Positions 25,211 through 33,858 of a stretch of 64,000 nt of DNA are shown in pieces. Location of the stretch: contig VFYV01000003.1 of assembly GCA_016871395.1 (NCBI GenBank), positions 1 to 64,000 on the forward strand, given 5' to 3'. Both the position numbers and the translations under genes were made by a program. Positions within the stretch are counted from its first letter, which is position 1. Every line of letters starts with the position of its first letter. Under the pieces are notes generated by a model, which was not told where the DNA came from, did no database searches, and saw only the letters and a list, made by a program, of their open reading frames with translations. The stretch is from Actinomycetota bacterium (lineage in GTDB: Bacteria; Actinomycetota; Acidimicrobiia; Acidimicrobiales; Ilumatobacteraceae).

Positions 25211-25618
25211 ATGGGAAAGAACTCGTCCGACATCCCGCACGACGGCCTGACCGTTCTGGGCGCCACGGTTCGCGAGGCGATCGAGCACGTCGAGGTCTTT
25301 GCGGCCCCAGCCAACGTGTCGGTGGTGACCTTCACCACCGATGAGCTGGCATCGCTGTGCCCGGTCACCCGCCAGCCTGATCTCGCGACCGTGGTCATCG
25401 AATATCGGCCTGTCGCGTGGTGCGTGGAATCCAAGAGTTTGAAGTTGTATCTGTGGAACTTCCGCGACCGGGCGGTGTTCGCCGAGACATTGGCGGCCGA
25501 AATCGCCGATGAGATCATGAACACCGCCGCGCCGGCGGGCGTTCGGGTGACCCTGACCCAACGGCCCCGAGGAGGCATCGAGGTACGCGCCGTCGCCGAG
25601 CTGGGGGGCTTTTTCTGA
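25211..25618 (+). CDS. queF: NADPH-dependent 7-cyano-7-deazaguanine reductase (preQ0 reductase), short type
   Basis: A 135-residue T-fold enzyme reducing the nitrile of preQ0 to the amine of preQ1 for queuosine tRNA modification. Key residues are present: nucleophile C50 in LCPVTRQPD, D57, and the QueF signature VESKSLKLYLWNFRD with E73. Its length fits the short, single-domain type. Relatives of the GTP cyclohydrolase fold lack this set. It is a solitary gene between phyH and the importer permease, converging with the latter (1-bp gap). No other queuosine gene (queC, D, E or tgt) is in the window, so the rest of the pathway must be elsewhere or preQ0 is salvaged. Confidence 0.93.
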   Translation: MGKNSSDIPHDGLTVLGATVREAIEHVEVFAAPANVSVVTFTTDELASLCPVTRQPDLATVVIEYRPVAWCVESKSLKLYLWNFRDRAVFAETLAAEIADEIMNTAAPAGVRVTLTQRPRGGIEVRAVAELGGFF

Positions 25619-25619
25619 C

Positions 25620-26882
25620 TCAGTGATTCTCGCCGGGGCGATACGACTGCCCGGCGTGCGCGGGTGGACGCAGTTGTTGTCGAGCGCCGGCCAGCACGAT
25701 GATCGTCACGATGTACGGCGTGGCAGCCACGAATTCCGAGGGCACCTCGTCGACGGTGATCCAGGTGAACAAGGCCAATACCGATCCGAACGCGGTGCCA
25801 CTGGCGGCCAGAGACTTGCGTCGCGACCCCAGCAATACGCTGACCAGAGCCAACACGACGGCGGTCACCAACAGCAGTGCGGGCACGTTCTTGGCGTCAC
25901 GGAACCTCAGCGCGGTCGGGAAACCGAACAGGATCGCACCGCGCAGGACGCCGACCGGATTCCAGTTGCCGAAGATGGTGGTGGCCAAACCGATGAATCC
26001 CCGGCCACCGGTTTGCCCCTGCCGATACGTGCTGGTGAGAACGCACGACAAGTATGCGCCACCGAATGCGGCCAGCGAGCCGCTGATGGCCATGGCCTGG
26101 TAGCGCAGGCGCACCACTGGTACACCGAGGCTCTCACCGGCTCGCGGTGACTCGCCGCTGGAACGAAGTCGCAAGCCCCATCGCGTTCGCCACAGGACCC
26201 ACGCCGTCAGCGGGACGATGGCGAGTGCCACCATTGTCGGGATGTACACGTTGCTGGAGACACCCCGCGCGAACGAGGCCAGGTCGGGGATGAGGGGGAT
26301 GTCGTTCTTCTTCTCGATCCAACCGAGGATGTTCGGGCTCTTCCAATCACCGATGTGACCACCGCTGAGGAACGGCAAGTCGAAGGTCCCGTATCCGCCC
26401 TTACCGTTGGGAGACTGACTCTCGCCTCCTCCGTTGTTTTTGAAGGCGATGATGGACAGATATTCGGTGGCACCGGCGGCGAGAATGTTGACGGCGATCC
26501 CCGACACCACGTGATCGACGTTGAACCGAACCGTGGCCAACGCATGGATGAGACCCACCAGTGCTCCGCCGACGAGCGCGAGACCGATACCAGCCCACGA
26601 ACCCCACTTCCAGGCTCCGAAACCACCGAGCCACGAGCCAACGATCATCATGCCTTCGATGCCGATGTTCACGATGCCCGCACGCTCGGCCCACAAACCA
26701 GCGAGACCGGCCAGCAGGATCGGTGTGGCCACGCGAAGCGTCGACGAGATGGTGCCCGAACTCGTGAGATCGTCGGTCCCGGTGAGGACCCGCACCATGG
26801 ACAGGATGAAGACGAAGCCGAGTGACACGAAAATCACGCGACGCGCCGGACTCAAGGAGGACAGGATCGAGATGCGACTCAC
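25620..26882 (-). CDS. Nucleoside ABC importer permease (second permease)
   Basis: A 420-residue inner-membrane permease of the BPD_transp_2 family, nucleoside/BMP-associated branch (NupC/YufQ-like). It has about ten hydrophobic segments, and AERAGIVNIGIEGMM is the family's N-terminal motif. A loop of Gly-rich and charged residues around 160-210 is longer than usual. GTG 26882 overlaps the preceding permease stop by 4 bp (GTGA), which fixes the start over a longer frame to 26936. It is the last gene of the ATPase-permease-permease operon and converges with queF. Confidence 0.9.
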   Translation of the reverse strand: MSRISILSSLSPARRVIFVSLGFVFILSMVRVLTGTDDLTSSGTISSTLRVATPILLAGLAGLWAERAGIVNIGIEGMMIVGSWLGGFGAWKWGSWAGIGLALVGGALVGLIHALATVRFNVDHVVSGIAVNILAAGATEYLSIIAFKNNGGGESQSPNGKGGYGTFDLPFLSGGHIGDWKSPNILGWIEKKNDIPLIPDLASFARGVSSNVYIPTMVALAIVPLTAWVLWRTRWGLRLRSSGESPRAGESLGVPVVRLRYQAMAISGSLAAFGGAYLSCVLTSTYRQGQTGGRGFIGLATTIFGNWNPVGVLRGAILFGFPTALRFRDAKNVPALLLVTAVVLALVSVLLGSRRKSLAASGTAFGSVLALFTWITVDEVPSEFVAATPYIVTIIVLAGARQQLRPPAHAGQSYRPGENH

Positions 26883-27961
26883 GATGCCGCCTCGACCATC
26901 GCTGCGGCGCGACGCTGGATTCGTCGGTCGTCCCAACGTTTGACCGCCTCGTTGATTATGACCACCGCCAGCACGATGATGCCGGTCATGATGGTGACGA
27001 TCTCCTTGGGAATGTCGTCCAACTGCAGACGTCCGGAGGCCTCGCCGAGGAATCCGAACAAGAGAGCCGAGAAGAAGATGCCCAAGGGATGATTGCGTCC
27101 GAGGAGAGCGACCGCGATTCCATTGAACCCTTGCTGTTCAGCCAGATTGTTCTGGTAGGCGTGAACGTCACCCATCAAGGCGCGCATACCCACCAGACCG
27201 GCGAGTGCACCCGAGATCAACATGGATATCACGATCATGCGCTTGGGATTCACACCGGAGGCACGCGCCGCTCCGGCGTTGGCCCCCGACGCACGTAACT
27301 GGAATCCGAATTTGGTTTTCCACACCAGTATCCAGAACAGGATCAGGATGACGACGGCCACGATCAGAATTCCGTTCAAACGTCGATCGACCAGATCGGG
27401 GAACCAAGCACTTCGCGGCAGGTCCTTGGTCTTCACCAGAAGGCTCGTGGATTCACCTTCCTCGTCGAGGCGGAAGAAGGTGTCGAACGCCCAAGCCACC
27501 ACACTGAGTCCGATGAAGTTCAACATGATCGTCGAGATGACTTCGTTGACGTTGCGCTTCACCTTCAGCCAACCGGCGATTCCGGACCAGAGGGCACCGG
27601 TGGCCATGGCGATCATGAAGCAGAAAGCGACATGCAACGGGGCGGGTAGGTCCACGGCTCCGCCGATGACCGCGGTGGACAACAACGCCACCCGCATCTG
27701 ACCCTCGACGCCGATGTTGAAGAGATTCATCTTGAAGCCGATGGCCACCGCCGCCGCCGAAATCATGAGAGGGGTCGCGCGGTTGAGCATGCCCTGCAAG
27801 ACCTTCGTCTCGCTGGCCGCGCCGAAGAGCGTCGAGTATGCCTTCACCGGGTCCTTGCCGGTGACGAGCAGGATGACGGCGCAGACGACGAGGGCCACGA
27901 TGATCGCGAGAACCGAACTGGCCGACGTCACCAGCACACGCTGCAATCTCTGACGATTCAC
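26879..27961 (-). CDS. Nucleoside ABC importer permease (first permease)
   Basis: A 360-residue permease of the same family (NupB/YufP-like). FNIGVEGQM near residue 80 matches the conserved permease motif, and there are about ten hydrophobic helices. GTG 27961 overlaps the ATPase stop codon by 4 bp, and its own stop overlaps the next permease start, so the three are translated as a coupled unit. It pairs with the second permease to form the channel for nucleosides bound by the BMP lipoprotein. Confidence 0.92.
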   Translation of the reverse strand: MNRQRLQRVLVTSASSVLAIIVALVVCAVILLVTGKDPVKAYSTLFGAASETKVLQGMLNRATPLMISAAAVAIGFKMNLFNIGVEGQMRVALLSTAVIGGAVDLPAPLHVAFCFMIAMATGALWSGIAGWLKVKRNVNEVISTIMLNFIGLSVVAWAFDTFFRLDEEGESTSLLVKTKDLPRSAWFPDLVDRRLNGILIVAVVILILFWILVWKTKFGFQLRASGANAGAARASGVNPKRMIVISMLISGALAGLVGMRALMGDVHAYQNNLAEQQGFNGIAVALLGRNHPLGIFFSALLFGFLGEASGRLQLDDIPKEIVTIMTGIIVLAVVIINEAVKRWDDRRIQRRAAAMVEAAS

Positions 27962-29511
27962 GAATCGACTTCCTGCACTTCACCGGTCATGTAGGTGCCC
28001 AGCAGCTCCGGAGTGGCCTCGGTCGGATCCAAGTGCGCCGTGATGCGACCGTCGAACATGACGAGGATGGTGTCGCTCAGTCCGATGAGTTCCTCGAGGT
28101 CGGCGCTGATCAGCAACACCCCCATGCCGTTGTCGCGGGCGTTACGGAGCTCTTCCCAAATGGCGGCTTGGGCGCCAACGTCGACGCCTCGCGTGGGGTG
28201 CGCGGCCAGCAGAATCTTGGGGTCGCTGGCCATCTCTCGTCCGACCACCAGCTTTTGTTGGTTCCCACCAGAGAGGGCGAAGGCCGGCGCTTGCTCGCTC
28301 GGTGTGCGCACGCCGAAACGCTCGATGACGGCGCGACTGTCGGCCTCGATCGCCCGCCGGCGCGTGAACAGCACCGACGAGAGTTGGCGGTCGTCCTCTC
28401 GGCCGAGGAACGTGTTCTCCCATAGGGGGGCATCGAGCAGTAAACCCTCGCGATGGCGGTCGAACGGGATGTACGAGAGTCCCGAGTTGATACGTTCGCG
28501 GGTCGGCGTGTGAGTGATGTCGCGACCCTCCAGGGACACCGAACCGTGATCGGTCGCAATGAGACCGAGGATCGCCTCGCACAATTCGAACTGGCCGTTC
28601 CCCTCCACTCCGGCGATGCCGACGATCTCTCCGGACCGGACGCGCAACGAGACTTGATCGAGAGCCAACTTGGAACCGATGGTTGCTCCCGCCACATCGA
28701 TACGGTCGACGTCGAGCAGCACCGAGTCGCGGATGTGGGTGTCACGACCGGAGGGATCGGGAAGATCACCACCAACCATCAACTCGGCCAATCCGCGTCG
28801 GCTGGTTTCTCGCGGCGACGTGTGCGCGACGGTGGTGCCCTGGCGAATGACGGTGATCTCGTCGCAATTCTCCAACACCTCATCGAGTTTGTGTGAGATG
28901 AAAATGACCGTGGAGCCCTCTCGAACCAGACGCTTCAGGATCACGAAGAGTTCGGAGACCTCTTGGGGCACCAGGACCGCCGTGGGTTCGTCGAGGATCA
29001 GGATGCGAGCGCCTCGAAACAGAACCTTGAGAATCTCGACGCGCTGGCGCTGGCCCACACCGAGACTCGACACCGGGGCATCGAGGTCGAAGTCGACGCC
29101 GAGCATCGTCATGAGAGCGTTGATTCGGGTATTGGCGGCGACGAAGTCGATACGTCCGCGCGACGTCACGGGCTCGTTGCCCAGAATGATGTTCTCGGTG
29201 ATGGTGAGATTGTCAGCCAACATGAAGTGTTGGTGAACCATGCCGATTCCGGCTTCGATGGCGTCGGTGGGGGACCGGAAAACACTGGTCACGCCGTCGA
29301 CCGTGATGGACCCCTCGTCGGGTTGGTGCATTCCGTACAAGGTCTTCATCAACGTGGACTTGCCGGCCCCGTTCTCGCCGACGATTGCGTGGATGGTGCC
29401 GGGACGAACTGCCAGACTCACGTGGCGATTTGCGATCACCCCGGGGAAGGTTTTGGTGATTCCACGCAGTTCGACCGCGAAGTCGCCGCGCGCTTGCGGA
29501 TGTTCCGGCAT
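27958..29511 (-). CDS. Nucleoside ABC importer ATPase, two-domain (NupA/YufO-like)
   Basis: A 517-residue protein with two ABC domains in tandem, as in sugar/nucleoside importers. Domain 1 has Walker A GENGAGKST, signature LGVGQRQ and Walker B LILDEPTAVL. Domain 2 has the customary degenerate Walker A (GVEGNGQFE), signature LSGGNQQK and HPTRGVDVGA. HQHFMLADNLT in domain 1 is typical of the BMP-associated class. The ATG follows GAGGGG. It heads the permease operon and lies downstream of the binding-protein gene, separated by a strong hairpin. Confidence 0.93.
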   Translation of the reverse strand: MPEHPQARGDFAVELRGITKTFPGVIANRHVSLAVRPGTIHAIVGENGAGKSTLMKTLYGMHQPDEGSITVDGVTSVFRSPTDAIEAGIGMVHQHFMLADNLTITENIILGNEPVTSRGRIDFVAANTRINALMTMLGVDFDLDAPVSSLGVGQRQRVEILKVLFRGARILILDEPTAVLVPQEVSELFVILKRLVREGSTVIFISHKLDEVLENCDEITVIRQGTTVAHTSPRETSRRGLAELMVGGDLPDPSGRDTHIRDSVLLDVDRIDVAGATIGSKLALDQVSLRVRSGEIVGIAGVEGNGQFELCEAILGLIATDHGSVSLEGRDITHTPTRERINSGLSYIPFDRHREGLLLDAPLWENTFLGREDDRQLSSVLFTRRRAIEADSRAVIERFGVRTPSEQAPAFALSGGNQQKLVVGREMASDPKILLAAHPTRGVDVGAQAAIWEELRNARDNGMGVLLISADLEELIGLSDTILVMFDGRITAHLDPTEATPELLGTYMTGEVQEVDS

Positions 29512-29544
29512 GGTTCCCCTCGATGAGATCCGTCAGTTATAGCA

Positions 29545-29573
29545 GAGAGCCCGGGTCGTGGACCCGGGCTCTC
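29545..29573 (-). terminator. strong hairpin between the binding-protein and ATPase genes
   Basis: A perfect 13-bp inverted repeat, GAGAGCCCGGGTC with its complement around a GTG loop. No T-tract follows on the minus strand. Between a binding-protein gene and its transporter genes such a stem usually stabilises the upstream message or causes partial termination, so more binding protein than transporter is made. Confidence 0.6.
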
Positions 29574-29612
29574 GCGTTGTGCTGGTAGCGGAACGAGCCC
29601 GCTGATTCCCGA

Positions 29613-30665
29613 TCAGGGAGCCGTCGGAACCTCGATCTCGCCCGCGATGATCGCGGCCTTGATCTCGTCGAGGTCAGCGACGATGTCGTCGATCCATCCA
29701 CCAGAGGTGGCATAGCCGACGCCGTCATTGCTCAGATCGAACACCTTGATCCCGCCAGAGGTATCTCCCGAGGCGACGGCCTTGATGGTCTCGCACACGG
29801 CCACGTCGACGCGCTTCAGCATCGAAGTGAGGATGTGCTCCTGAGCCTCGGGGTCACCCGAGGTGAGGTATTGGTCGCTGTCGACACCGATAGCCCACGC
29901 ATCGGCCTCGATGGCCGCTTGGATGGTGCCCGCACCCGAACCGCCAGCGGCGGTGTAGATGATGTCGGCGCCTGCGGCGTACCAGCCGGCGGCGATTTCC
30001 TTGGCTCCGTCCACGTTGCCCCACGCGGTGTTGTCACCAGCGGGTCCGAGGTAGGCAACTTCTACGACGATGTCGGGGTTCACGTACTTGGCGCCCGCGG
30101 CGTAACCGGCCTCGAACTTCTTGATGAGGTCGATCTCCTGACCACCGATGAAACCAATGGTGCCGGTCTCGCTCTTCAGCGCGGCGGCGGCTCCGACCAG
30201 GAACGAGCCCTGCTCCTCGGCGAACACCAGGCTCGACACGTTGTCAGCCTCGACCACCGAGTCGACGATGCCGAACGACACGTCGGGGTTGGCCGCGGCG
30301 ACCTCACCCATGGGATCGGTGAACATGAAGCCCACACCCACGATGACCTTGGCGCCACCTTCGACCAATAGTTCGAGGTTGGCCTTGCGGTCCTCGTCGA
30401 CATTCGCCTCGAGTTCCTTGACTTCTGCACCGGTTGCCTCGGCGGCGCACTCGCCACCGGCGGCGGCCGAGTCGTTGAACGTGCCGTCGCCACGGCCACC
30501 GGTGTCGAAGGCGATTCCGGCGATCAGATCGCTGGTTGCCGGAGCCTCGGACGACTCGGTCGGGGCCTCGCTACTGGTTGATCCGCCGTCGTCGCCACCG
30601 CAAGCCGCGGCGAAGAGGCCGAGAGCAGCCAGCGAAGCCGCCAGCAGTCGTGCTTTCTTACGCAT
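29613..30665 (-). CDS. BMP-family nucleoside-binding lipoprotein
   Basis: A 350-residue lipoprotein of the BMP/Med family (PnrA/BmpA-like), the external purine-nucleoside receptor of ABC importers. The signal peptide ends in AAAC with Cys22, followed by an acidic Ser/Thr linker. The mature fold starts at AGIAFDTGGRGDGTFND, a hallmark of the family; IGFIGG and WGNVDGAKEIAAGWY follow. ATG 30665 follows GGGAGG. It is first in the importer gene set; the hairpin after it suggests it is the most abundant product. The specific nucleoside is not clear from sequence. Confidence 0.92.
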   Translation of the reverse strand: MRKKARLLAASLAALGLFAAACGGDDGGSTSSEAPTESSEAPATSDLIAGIAFDTGGRGDGTFNDSAAAGGECAAEATGAEVKELEANVDEDRKANLELLVEGGAKVIVGVGFMFTDPMGEVAAANPDVSFGIVDSVVEADNVSSLVFAEEQGSFLVGAAAALKSETGTIGFIGGQEIDLIKKFEAGYAAGAKYVNPDIVVEVAYLGPAGDNTAWGNVDGAKEIAAGWYAAGADIIYTAAGGSGAGTIQAAIEADAWAIGVDSDQYLTSGDPEAQEHILTSMLKRVDVAVCETIKAVASGDTSGGIKVFDLSNDGVGYATSGGWIDDIVADLDEIKAAIIAGEIEVPTAP

Positions 30666-30741
30666 GTGGTTTTCCTCCCCTGAATCGTCGAACGGGGTGT
30701 CCGACGAAGTGAATGTCAAACCTTACACAATCCGCGGATGC

Positions 30742-31536
30742 CTACTGGTGACGCCCGCGATCTTGAATGGCCTCGCGTCGTTCGGCCACTTTTTCCGGAG
30801 AAAACTGTGTTGCCCGCCAGCGGGAACCGTCGCGGGCCTCGATCTCCCAGCCCGCGGCGTCGGCGTGGATGGACGCATAGGTCCGACGAATCTGGCGCAC
30901 CCCGGGCTGGTCATTGCCCGCGATGTCGAGGGCCAGTCGGCGGGTGAACCCCATCAGGTCGTCGTGGGGCACCACGTGGTTCACCAGCCCGCGAGCCAGG
31001 GCCTCGTCGGCCGACATGAAGTTGCCCGTCATGCTCATCTCGCGCGCTCGTCGCACGCCGATGGCTTGGGGCAACAACACGGTGAGACCCCAACCGGGCA
31101 TGACGCCGACGCGCGCGTGGGTGTCTCCGAACTTGGCGCGCTCCGACGCCACCAAGAAGTCGCAATTCAAGGCCAACTCGAGGCCACCGGTGATGGCCAC
31201 GCCGTTCACGGCACCGATGAGGGGCTTGGTCACGTTGGGGAACGGTCCGCGCACGCTGTCGGCTTTCGTTCGGCCCGCGGTGCCCGATCCGAGATTCTGG
31301 CCCGTCGAGCCCAACTCTTTCAGGTCGAGTCCGGCGCAGAAAGCCGGGTCTGTGCCCGTGAGGATGATCACGTCGACGTCGTCGCTGGCATCGACCTGTC
31401 TCAAAATTTGCGGCATCATCCTCAGTACCTCGGAGGACAACGCGTTGCGAGCCGCCGGACGATTGAGCGTGATGGTGGCGATGCGTTCGCTGACCTCCAG
31501 CAGAACCACGCCGTCGGTGATGGGGAGAGCAGTCAT
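30742..31536 (-). CDS. Enoyl-CoA hydratase/isomerase family protein
   Basis: A 264-residue crotonase-fold protein. It has the N-terminal ITLNRPAARNALS, an oxyanion-hole segment AFCAGLDLKEL, and AITGGLELALNCD, which keeps the first Glu of the hydratase pair. In the second active-site segment (ARVGVMPGWGL) the second catalytic Glu is not at its usual place, as in several actinobacterial EchA proteins, so simple hydration is uncertain. The C-terminal region carries a Trp/Arg-rich RDGSRWRATQF tail. It follows the gene at 31575-32171 after 38 bp and may be cotranscribed with it. Confidence 0.85.
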   Translation of the reverse strand: MTALPITDGVVLLEVSERIATITLNRPAARNALSSEVLRMMPQILRQVDASDDVDVIILTGTDPAFCAGLDLKELGSTGQNLGSGTAGRTKADSVRGPFPNVTKPLIGAVNGVAITGGLELALNCDFLVASERAKFGDTHARVGVMPGWGLTVLLPQAIGVRRAREMSMTGNFMSADEALARGLVNHVVPHDDLMGFTRRLALDIAGNDQPGVRQIRRTYASIHADAAGWEIEARDGSRWRATQFSPEKVAERREAIQDRGRHQ

Positions 31537-31574
31537 GTTCGTTTGCTTTCGTCGGATTTCTTCGGAGATTGATG

Positions 31575-32171
31575 TCAGTCGGCGGGAAGGAACGTGTACT
31601 TGACGTCACCCATTTTCACGAGCATGGCGGCCACCCAGCCTCCGAGGGCCCCGAAATGGTCGTCGAGCAACGAGCTGGCACCGTCGGCCAACGATTCCTC
31701 CGACAATTCGTACCGGCCCTCGTACGTGGCCTCCACCGCGTGTTCGACGAATTCCTCGTCGTCGAGATGAGTGGTCTCGACAGTGAGTCCGGCACGTTCC
31801 ATCCGACCGTTTCCGATGAGGGGACTGAGCCGGGGGAGAAAGGACCGCACAAGATCGAGATCCGGTCGGTCACCGACGCGTTGAATACGCAAGACCACTT
31901 CCATCTCGATGAATGGTTGCTCGTCGAGTTTTTCGTCGACGTACCAGCGTCGGTAGGCGGTCTGGCTCCATGACGGCCAGTCGAAGGTCACGTGCGCGAC
32001 CACGCGTGGCGGAAGTCCCTCGCCGGGGAGCCCGTAACTGGTTTCCCAGGTGACGTCGCCCAACATCACGTCGACCTGAAAGTGCTCTTCGAACGCTTGG
32101 CGCTCCAGGAAGGCGCGCTCGAACGCGTCGCGAAGGGCGCTGATGACGTCGGTGAACACGTGGTCGAGCAT
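31575..32171 (-). CDS. Hypothetical protein, 198 residues
   Basis: I do not recognise a family. The protein is soluble and acidic, with no signal peptide or clear membrane helix. It has a mixed beta-rich pattern (FQVDVMLGDVTWETSYGL, RVVAHVTFDWPSWSQ, FIEMEVVLRIQRV), several Trp residues, and a helical C-terminal part around HFGALGGWVAAMLVKMGDVKY. ATG 32171 is preceded by TAGCGT and 8 nt, a leaderless start. Its neighbours, an enoyl-CoA hydratase and a NUDIX hydrolase, give no firm clue. Codon use looks native. Confidence 0.7.
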   Translation of the reverse strand: MLDHVFTDVISALRDAFERAFLERQAFEEHFQVDVMLGDVTWETSYGLPGEGLPPRVVAHVTFDWPSWSQTAYRRWYVDEKLDEQPFIEMEVVLRIQRVGDRPDLDLVRSFLPRLSPLIGNGRMERAGLTVETTHLDDEEFVEHAVEATYEGRYELSEESLADGASSLLDDHFGALGGWVAAMLVKMGDVKYTFLPAD

Positions 32172-32179
32172 CGTCCATG

Positions 32180-32185
32180 ACGCTA
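32180..32185 (-). promoter_or_regulatory. leaderless -10 box (TAGCGT) of the 198-residue hypothetical gene
   Basis: TAGCGT, 8 nt, ATG 32171 on the minus strand. Confidence 0.45.
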
Positions 32186-32223
32186 CTTGCTCGCTCGTGT
32201 CATCGTTTCGCCCCGGCGAACGC

Positions 32224-32916
32224 TCACGCGCGGACGTAGATCCATTCCGTCCCGCCGAAACCGTTCAGCATCACCAGGCGATTGCGGGATCCCGGAAGGT
32301 CGGCATCACCCGACTCGTATCCCGCGTCTCCGGTCCACATCATCACGTCTTGGCCGTCGCCGGTACGACCGGGACGGGTGACGTAGGCCGGAGGATTCGA
32401 TCGCCCCCGGCGGATGGAGAGGTGGTCGCCCGCCTCGTGGAGTTCGTGGAGTGTGACGATGGTGGGCGGGGCCATCGGTAGCGCGGCGGCGAGCGCTCGG
32501 TCGGGAGCCAGCCAGCGGAAGTCGACGATCTCGCGGTTGTCGATGGTGATCTCACCAGTGTCGTGCGTCGCCACGAAGAACCACGTCGTGAAGCGAGTCG
32601 GTGCCGACAAAGGAGGGGTCCAATGGCTCCAGGGCACCAACGCGGCTCGGTCGACTCGAGCCGACACCTCCTCGTGGGCCTCGCGGACGGCGGCGGACAT
32701 GGCGCGCGTGACGTCGTCGTGGCCCTCGTCGGCGTCGTCGACCCGCCCGCCGGGGAAGACCCACATCCCGGCGAAGGCACCGACGTTGCTGCGTCGTAGC
32801 AACAGCACCTCCAACCCGCAGGCGGAGTCCTCGGCGAGCCGGGTGAGTATCACCGTGGCGGCCGGGCGACTCTTGCGGGCCTTTTGCCGAGCCCCGTCGC
32901 CCTCGTCGATCGACAT
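32224..32916 (-). CDS. NUDIX hydrolase (NUDT19-like, extended box)
   Basis: A 230-residue NUDIX protein cleaving a nucleoside diphosphate linked to another group. The Nudix box is present but interrupted: GGRVDDADEG is followed, after an insert of about ten residues, by AAVREAHEEV with the metal-binding REAHEE core. This extended box and the preceding LLLRRSNVGAFAGMWVFPGG resemble the NUDT7/NUDT19 CoA-diphosphatase group, so CoA or acyl-CoA is a possible substrate. ATG 32916 has TAGTGT 6 nt upstream and no ribosome site. It is divergent from the crotonase gene at 32961. Confidence 0.85.
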   Translation of the reverse strand: MSIDEGDGARQKARKSRPAATVILTRLAEDSACGLEVLLLRRSNVGAFAGMWVFPGGRVDDADEGHDDVTRAMSAAVREAHEEVSARVDRAALVPWSHWTPPLSAPTRFTTWFFVATHDTGEITIDNREIVDFRWLAPDRALAAALPMAPPTIVTLHELHEAGDHLSIRRGRSNPPAYVTRPGRTGDGQDVMMWTGDAGYESGDADLPGSRNRLVMLNGFGGTEWIYVRA

Positions 32917-32922
32917 GGACCA

Positions 32923-32928
32923 ACACTA
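32923..32928 (-). promoter_or_regulatory. leaderless -10 box (TAGTGT) of the NUDIX gene
   Basis: TAGTGT, 6 nt, ATG 32916 on the minus strand. Confidence 0.45.
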
Positions 32929-32960
32929 GGCACGGCCAGCACGTCTGCGAGGATGAGCGG

Positions 32961-33734
32961 GTGACTGATTCGCCCGCTCCACTCGTCCTACTCGACGTCG
33001 CCGATGGCGTTGCCACCATCACCTTGAACAATCCGGCCGAGCGCAACACGCTCACCGCGCCCGTGGTGGTCGAGATCGTGGCGGTCATGGATCGGGTGGA
33101 GTCCGACCCAGCGATCGGAGCGATTGTGGTCACCGGTGCCCCGCCGGCCTTTTGCGCTGGCGCGAATTTGGGCAATCTTCGAACCAGCACGGCCGAGAGC
33201 CTGGGCGATATCTACGAGGGCTTCCTGCGCATCGCACGAAGCGAACTGCCCACCATCGCCGCGGTGAACGGAGCCGCCGTGGGGGCGGGAATGAACCTCG
33301 CCCTTGGATGCGACGTGCGCCTCGCGGCTCGCCGTGCCCGCTTCGACACTCGCTTCCTGCAGATCGGCATTCATCCCGGTGGCGGACACACCTGGATGTT
33401 GAGTCGCATCGCCGGACCGCAGACGACGATGGCGACGGTGGTCTTTGGTGAGGTCGTCGATGGCATCGAAGCCGAACGCCTCGGCATCGTCCATCGTTGC
33501 GTGGATGACGATCAGTTACTGAGCGTCGCTCACGCCATGGCGGCCCGTGCCGCCGCCGCGCCCCGCGAGTTGGTCATCGAGACGAAGAAGACCGTCAAGG
33601 CCATGGCCGAGATCACGGAGCATCCCGACGCCGTGGCACGCGAACTGACGCCGCAGTTGTGGAGTACGCGTCAGCCCTTCTTCGAGGAGCGCATCAAGGC
33701 TCTGCAGACGCAGATCTCCTCGAAGAAGCCCTGA
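32961..33734 (+). CDS. Crotonase-fold protein lacking the catalytic glutamates
   Basis: A 257-residue enoyl-CoA hydratase/isomerase homologue: ITLNNPAERNTLT at the N-terminus, oxyanion-hole AFCAGANLGNL, and AAVGAGMNLALGCDVRLA. At the two positions normally held by catalytic Glu (GGGCELA and the PEI-IG loop) it has GAGMNLA and FLQIGIHPGGG, so neither Glu is there. It probably does not hydrate enoyl-CoA by the usual mechanism; isomerase, thioesterase or decarboxylase activity is possible in this fold. GTG 32961 is preceded by GAGGATGAG. It stands alone on the plus strand. Confidence 0.85.
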   Translation: MTDSPAPLVLLDVADGVATITLNNPAERNTLTAPVVVEIVAVMDRVESDPAIGAIVVTGAPPAFCAGANLGNLRTSTAESLGDIYEGFLRIARSELPTIAAVNGAAVGAGMNLALGCDVRLAARRARFDTRFLQIGIHPGGGHTWMLSRIAGPQTTMATVVFGEVVDGIEAERLGIVHRCVDDDQLLSVAHAMAARAAAAPRELVIETKKTVKAMAEITEHPDAVARELTPQLWSTRQPFFEERIKALQTQISSKKP

Positions 33735-33821
33735 TCGATCAGGGATCGACCTTCATCGACGAACCACGGGCGGTGGGCCCGGCAATCTGCCCTTGAAACC
33801 TGGCCAAAATGATGTACCTTT

Positions 33822-33851
33822 CCCTTGGGGGGAGTTCAACGGAACCAAGGG
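33822..33851 (+). promoter_or_regulatory. leader hairpin overlapping the ribosome site of the small basic protein gene
   Basis: CCCTTGG and CCAAGGG form a 7-bp stem around a 16-nt loop. The right arm runs into the GGGGGG used as ribosome site 5 nt before ATG 33859, so folding could lower translation. Function unproven. Confidence 0.3.
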
Positions 33852-33858
33852 GGGTCCG

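Noticed and set aside
33729-33744. Perfect palindrome CCCTGATCGATCAGGG at the crotonase stop codon
   Set aside because: It has no loop bases and no T-tract; a 16-bp palindrome without other context is weak evidence for a terminator.
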